35,717 nt of DNA from Hydrogenimonas sp. Lineage in GTDB: Bacteria; Campylobacterota; Campylobacteria; Campylobacterales; Hydrogenimonadaceae. The position numbers and the translations under genes are program-made. Shown here piece after piece: positions 32,414 through 35,717 of the stretch. The stretch covers positions 1 to 35,717 of the forward strand of contig WFUN01000024.1 in NCBI GenBank assembly GCA_015484905.1. The letters are read 5' to 3'. The notes beneath the pieces are model-generated. The model did no database searches, had not been told where the DNA came from, and worked only from the letters and a program-made list of their open reading frames with translations. Numbering within the stretch: the stretch's first letter is position 1; the number at the start of each line of letters is the position of its first letter.

Positions 32414-32692
32414 ATGATACCTTTCAGTGATGAAGATCTATATCCGGCAGTTGAAAATGTAATTGAGAAAGTGCGCCCATCGCTTGCACTTGATGGTGGC
32501 GACATAAAGCTGCTGGGTATCAAAAACGGAAAAGTCTATGTTCAACTGCAAGGAGCCTGTATAGGATGTGCAAGTAGCGGAAGTACAATCAAATATGGCG
32601 TGGAGAGACAGATGAGAATGGATATCCACCCAGAAATAGAAGTTATCAGTGTTCCTGTAGGTCTGGAAGACCAATGGGACAAGATGGAATAA
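32414..32692 (+). CDS. NifU-type (Nfu) iron-sulfur scaffold/carrier protein
   Basis: The 92-residue protein is a single NifU C-terminal domain: VRPSLALDGGDIKLLGI and GACIGCASSGSTIKYGVE, with C49 and C52 (CxxC), which hold or transfer a Fe-S cluster between two subunits. It lacks the N-terminal IscU-like and ferredoxin-like parts of full NifU. AGGA lies upstream with a long AT-rich leader. A four-base gap to the TPR-like gene and the following murE suggests one operon. Confidence 0.94.
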   Translation: MIPFSDEDLYPAVENVIEKVRPSLALDGGDIKLLGIKNGKVYVQLQGACIGCASSGSTIKYGVERQMRMDIHPEIEVISVPVGLEDQWDKME

Positions 32693-32699
32693 GGAAATG

Positions 32700-33275
32700 A
32701 TGAACAAGAAAGAGAACAAAAAGATTTTGGATCGGGCAGAAAACCTTTTTTATCGTGGAGACTACAGTGAAGCATTGAGAATGTATGGGATTTTGCTTAA
32801 GGATTATCCTGATCTTGAAGAGGCAAGAATTGGCGCTATACTGAGTGATATAGCACTTGAAAACGATGAAGAGGCTCAGGCGCTGTTTGAGTATTATCAG
32901 GTCCTGAAAGAAGAGGAACAAGAGGGGGCGGAGCGGATTATTGAAGAGATGATTGGTTCGCTGGACAGCGCTCTTGAAAAAATTTCCGACCTTCTTGAAG
33001 GTGGAGCGCTTGCACGCGATGAATCCATCAATGGCATCACATACAAGGATTTCAAGGAGCTTGTGGAGCTGCGAGGAAACTTCAGACGGGCGTTTGAAGA
33101 TATCATGTTTTCTACAAAGGTGGTGATTACCGAAAAAGAGGATATGCTCGATTTTTTGCACAAACTTGTAGAAAACGGATTCAACGAAATGGCGATGCGC
33201 TATATTGAAAGTGCAGCCGTAGCTTATCCGGGGGAAGAGAAGATCAAGGATCTGATCGAAAAGATAAAAGGTTGA
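32700..33275 (+). CDS. Hypothetical TPR-like helical protein
   Basis: A 191-residue soluble, strongly acidic helical protein. Residues 5-40 fit a TPR unit (ILDRAENLFYRGDYSEALRM-YGILLKDYPDLEEA), and a second copy-like segment lies near the C-terminus (LVENGFNEMAMRYIESAAVA-YP). The middle is coiled and unassigned. The preceding ATG at 32697 lies too close to AAGGA, so the second ATG is used. It overlaps the leader of murE, so the two may be co-translated. No function can be named. Confidence 0.82.
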   Translation: MNKKENKKILDRAENLFYRGDYSEALRMYGILLKDYPDLEEARIGAILSDIALENDEEAQALFEYYQVLKEEEQEGAERIIEEMIGSLDSALEKISDLLEGGALARDESINGITYKDFKELVELRGNFRRAFEDIMFSTKVVITEKEDMLDFLHKLVENGFNEMAMRYIESAAVAYPGEEKIKDLIEKIKG

Positions 33276-33277
33276 CA

Positions 33278-34579
33278 ATGACAGTTGATTTCGGTGGCGA
33301 TATCGGCTGCATTACGGACGATAGTCGTGAAGCCTCGGAAGACAGACTCTTTCTTTTGACGAAACAGAATAGAAGCTTCAAAAAGGAGGCTTTGTCCAAA
33401 GGGTCGAAAGCCATTTCACCAAAAGAGTTGGCAGAGGCACTTGGCCTTTGCAAAATGGAAGTGATCGGCATTACCGGGACCAACGGAAAGACTACTACCG
33501 CAGCCGCACTCTACTCTACTCTTCTGGATCTCGATTATGGTGTTGCGATGCAGGGTACACGCGGTTTTTTTATCAATGACGAAAGAGTTGGGGAAAAATC
33601 TCTAACTACACCTCCCGTTCTTGCAACTTTTGCCCATATGAAAGAGGCCAGAGATAGAGATTGCGACTTCTTTGTTATGGAGGTCAGTTCTCACGCCATA
33701 GATCAGTTTCGAATCGAAGGAATAGATTTCGCTCTTAAAATCCATACCAATGTAACAAGCGATCATCTCGACTATCACAAGTCTGTAGATGAATACAAAA
33801 AGGTTAAAAGCAGTTTTTTTCAGGACAATGGAAAGAAATTGATAAACCGGGACGACGATAATTTGAAATTCAATCCTAAAAACGCCTATACTTACGGTGT
33901 TGAGAATCCGGCAACATACAAAGTGATGGCTTATACTCTCACAGGAGGCGTCAGCGGCATTATCAGACATTTTGAAACTGTGGTGCCTTTTGAAACATCG
34001 CTGCACGGATTTTTCAATCTCTACAACTTAACCGCTGCAATCGCCGCTGTACATATTCTAACAGATGAAGATCTTGGCGATATATGTGAAGCGATCGAAA
34101 ATTTCGGCGGTGTAGCCGGAAGGATGGAAATAGTTAGCAAGGAGCCTTTTGTCATAGTCGATTTCGCACATACACAAGATGGCATAAAGCAGGTGCTCGA
34201 CTCTCTTAAGGAGAAAGAGGTTCGGGTTGTTTTAGGAGCCGGCGGAGACAGAGACAGGAGCAAGCGTCCGGCTATGGGTCGTGCTGCGGCTTCGATAGCC
34301 AAGAAAGTCTATATAACAAGCGATAATCCCAGAAGTGAGGATCCCGTAAAAATTATCGATGAAATTTCTGAAGGAATTGAAGATAAAAATAAGATGGTAA
34401 AAATAATCGATCGCAAAGCCGCAATAGAGTGCGCTTTGTCGGAGCTTCAATCGGGTGAGGTCTTGCTGGTGCTTGGAAAAGGGGATGAAACGTGGCAAGA
34501 GATAGGGAATAAAAAAATTCCTTTTGATGACAGGGAGGTAATCCGAGAGATTCTCAACCTTCAAAACGTACGTAGATAG
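33278..34579 (+). CDS. murE: UDP-MurNAc-L-Ala-D-Glu:meso-diaminopimelate ligase MurE
   Basis: The 433-residue cytosolic Mur ligase has the ATP loop GITGTNGKTT (64-73), the catalytic HTNVTSDHLDYHKS region (156-169), and DNPR at 349-352 (SDNPRSEDP), the motif that selects meso-diaminopimelate. The sequence is slightly shorter than Escherichia coli MurE (495), mainly at the N-terminal domain. An in-frame TTG at 33272 overlaps the preceding stop; the ATG at 33278 is used. Its last 26 bases overlap the convergent exonuclease-family gene. Confidence 0.96.
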   Translation: MTVDFGGDIGCITDDSREASEDRLFLLTKQNRSFKKEALSKGSKAISPKELAEALGLCKMEVIGITGTNGKTTTAAALYSTLLDLDYGVAMQGTRGFFINDERVGEKSLTTPPVLATFAHMKEARDRDCDFFVMEVSSHAIDQFRIEGIDFALKIHTNVTSDHLDYHKSVDEYKKVKSSFFQDNGKKLINRDDDNLKFNPKNAYTYGVENPATYKVMAYTLTGGVSGIIRHFETVVPFETSLHGFFNLYNLTAAIAAVHILTDEDLGDICEAIENFGGVAGRMEIVSKEPFVIVDFAHTQDGIKQVLDSLKEKEVRVVLGAGGDRDRSKRPAMGRAAASIAKKVYITSDNPRSEDPVKIIDEISEGIEDKNKMVKIIDRKAAIECALSELQSGEVLLVLGKGDETWQEIGNKKIPFDDREVIREILNLQNVRR

Positions 34580-35249
34580 GGTTGTGGTCAGATACTGGTG
34601 TATCTATGACCAATGCAGACGCCGGCTCAAGACCTCGGTAGTAGATATGATCGAGCGGCATACCGAGAATCGATTTTATCTCATTTTCGTTATCCGGCAG
34701 AAGGCGGACAAGTCCTGAAGCTTCTGTTATTTTTTTTATCGATTCCTGCCTTTTCTTGCTCCATGTATTAAAATCGCCTGCGACTATGAATCTCTCCTCT
34801 TCCGTACTCTCGATCAGCTTCGTTATTCTATCTAGTTCTTTTACAAAAAGCCTGTGTGGGACAAAGTTTATCGCATGCAGATTCAAAAGAGCCAGCTTTT
34901 CGCCGTTTTGAAGCAAGTGCCGGCTCAATAGAGCGCTTTTTTTGGTCGCTATTCCAGCTTCACGCACTTTTGTGGTAAAAACAGTATGTGTCATGAAGGG
35001 AAACCTTGAAAGTGTCATTACCCCGAAGTGGTGGCGGTTGCTTGTGAAATTACAGCTTAGTGCATGGGAGAAGTGCTGAAAATGGTTTGGTATGCCGGTA
35101 TTGGCGATTTTAACCTCCTGCAGGGCTATAAGATCGCTTGGATACAGCTTTAGAAGATGCAAAAACTCTCTTTGGAATTCTGCAGTCAGTGAACGTTTTT
35201 GTATGTTCCAGCACAAAAAACCGAATGTTGACGGGCTGCTTCGTCTCAT
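34554..35249 (-). CDS. Endonuclease/exonuclease/phosphatase (EEP) family protein
   Basis: The 231-residue protein has the EEP-fold motifs in order: the metal-binding CWNIQ (near 13-17), ALQEVK (LIALQEV), LNLHAINF, VAGDFNTW and the catalytic end PVSDHNPIYV. Such proteins cut phosphodiesters in DNA, RNA or lipids with Mg2+; the substrate is not readable. It lies six bases upstream-to-downstream of the phospholipase D gene on the same strand, so the two are likely one operon. No signal peptide is seen. Confidence 0.9.
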   Translation of the reverse strand: MRRSSPSTFGFLCWNIQKRSLTAEFQREFLHLLKLYPSDLIALQEVKIANTGIPNHFQHFSHALSCNFTSNRHHFGVMTLSRFPFMTHTVFTTKVREAGIATKKSALLSRHLLQNGEKLALLNLHAINFVPHRLFVKELDRITKLIESTEEERFIVAGDFNTWSKKRQESIKKITEASGLVRLLPDNENEIKSILGMPLDHIYYRGLEPASALVIDTPVSDHNPIYVRFEG

Positions 35250-35254
35250 TCTTG

Positions 35255-35717
35255 TTATACCAACGGTGAGAATATTCGCATGAAGTTTTCCGTATGCGTT
35301 ACAAAAAGACTCTTTGGCGGTCTATACGACAAGCACTCCTCGGCGATCATATCCATCCACTCTCCTATACGCCTTATCTCTGTTTCCGAATATAAAAAAC
35401 TTACAGCCTCAAAATTGTAAAAAAGACTCCTGTTGTCGAAATTTACGGAACCAACACTCGCACACATATCGTCGAAAAGAATGGCTTTTGCATGCAGAAT
35501 TTTGTTTCTGTGAAACAGGATTCGGGCTCCTTTTGAGTGCAGCTCTCTAAGATAGCTGCCGCGCCCTATATCTGAAATTTTATGATCAGAATGTTCAGGT
35601 ACGATAATGGTGACCTTCACGCCTCTATGTAGAGCTATAACGAGTGCCTGCATGAAATCTTCGTTTAGGACAAAATAGGGGCTTACAATCCTTATATGGG
35701 TTGAAGCACTATATATC
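35255..35717 (-). CDS. Phospholipase D family / cardiolipin synthase-like protein, 5' end cut by window edge
   Basis: The reading frame is open to the window edge; the visible 153 residues are the C-terminal part. An SPYFV-x-NEDF stretch, then ALHRGVKVTIIVPEHSDH, leads to the HKD motif HAKAILFD followed by GSVNFDNRS, the second catalytic motif of PLD-family enzymes. The match to cardiolipin synthases (SPYFVP, GSxNFDxRS) is strong, but the first HKD motif and any membrane helices lie outside the window, so other PLD enzymes are not excluded. The internal ATG at 35653 is not the true start. Confidence 0.9.
   Translation of the reverse strand, partial: IYSASTHIRIVSPYFVLNEDFMQALVIALHRGVKVTIIVPEHSDHKISDIGRGSYLRELHSKGARILFHRNKILHAKAILFDDMCASVGSVNFDNRSLFYNFEAVSFLYSETEIRRIGEWMDMIAEECLSYRPPKSLFVTHTENFMRIFSPLV

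Noticed and set aside
1-35717. CRISPR arrays, insertion sequences, integrase attachment sites, replication origin
   Set aside because: No regularly spaced repeats, transposase or integrase frames, tRNA-end duplications or DnaA-box clusters were seen on reading both strands.

Overview
The window reads as a piece of a Campylobacterota (epsilonproteobacterial) chromosome. Evidence: the complete S10-spc-alpha ribosomal gene series lacks rpmD (L30) and carries map between secY and infA; L16 starts MLMPKRTK; S14 is the zinc type; the porin promoter carries Fur boxes; and a small heat-shock gene has a HAIR-type (HspR) inverted repeat. The genus cannot be named from sequence alone. No insertion sequence, prophage or CRISPR array is visible.

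Layout. 1-370: the 3' part of tRNA-Ser(UGA), a tRNA-Ser(GGA) and the SRP RNA. 375-4362: single genes (SDR oxidoreductase, Hsp20, thiG, a small unknown protein, a sodium:neurotransmitter-family symporter). 4425-5048: five tRNAs (Pro, His, Arg, Arg, Leu) behind an exact-consensus sigma70 promoter. 5190-9060: a Fur-box-controlled group of a porin, an FMN-binding protein with a flavinylation motif and two related four-helix membrane proteins, facing a convergent ApbE flavin transferase. 9147-10953: a membrane-anchored HtrA-type protease with two small companion genes. 11243-13324: an anchored coiled-coil protein and RmuC. 13314-15298: purN and nnrD. 15439-18197: rpsU, two small envelope proteins, RNase HII with a Cys-rich N-terminal extension, and an ATPase.

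18404-32276 is the ribosomal superoperon from rpsJ to rplQ, including secY, map, infA and rpoA. It is almost gapless except for one 366-base, hairpin-rich gap before rpmJ, at the head of the alpha-type segment. 32414-34579 holds a NifU-type protein, a TPR-like protein and murE. The right edge holds an endonuclease/exonuclease/phosphatase-family protein and a truncated phospholipase D (cardiolipin synthase-like) gene, both on the minus strand.

The two most interesting signals are the iron-controlled porin/flavoprotein/membrane-pair/ApbE cluster, which looks like an envelope flavin-based electron-transfer system possibly serving iron acquisition, and the structured leader in front of rpmJ-rpsM-rpsK-rpsD-rpoA-rplQ, a candidate ribosomal-protein leader RNA.
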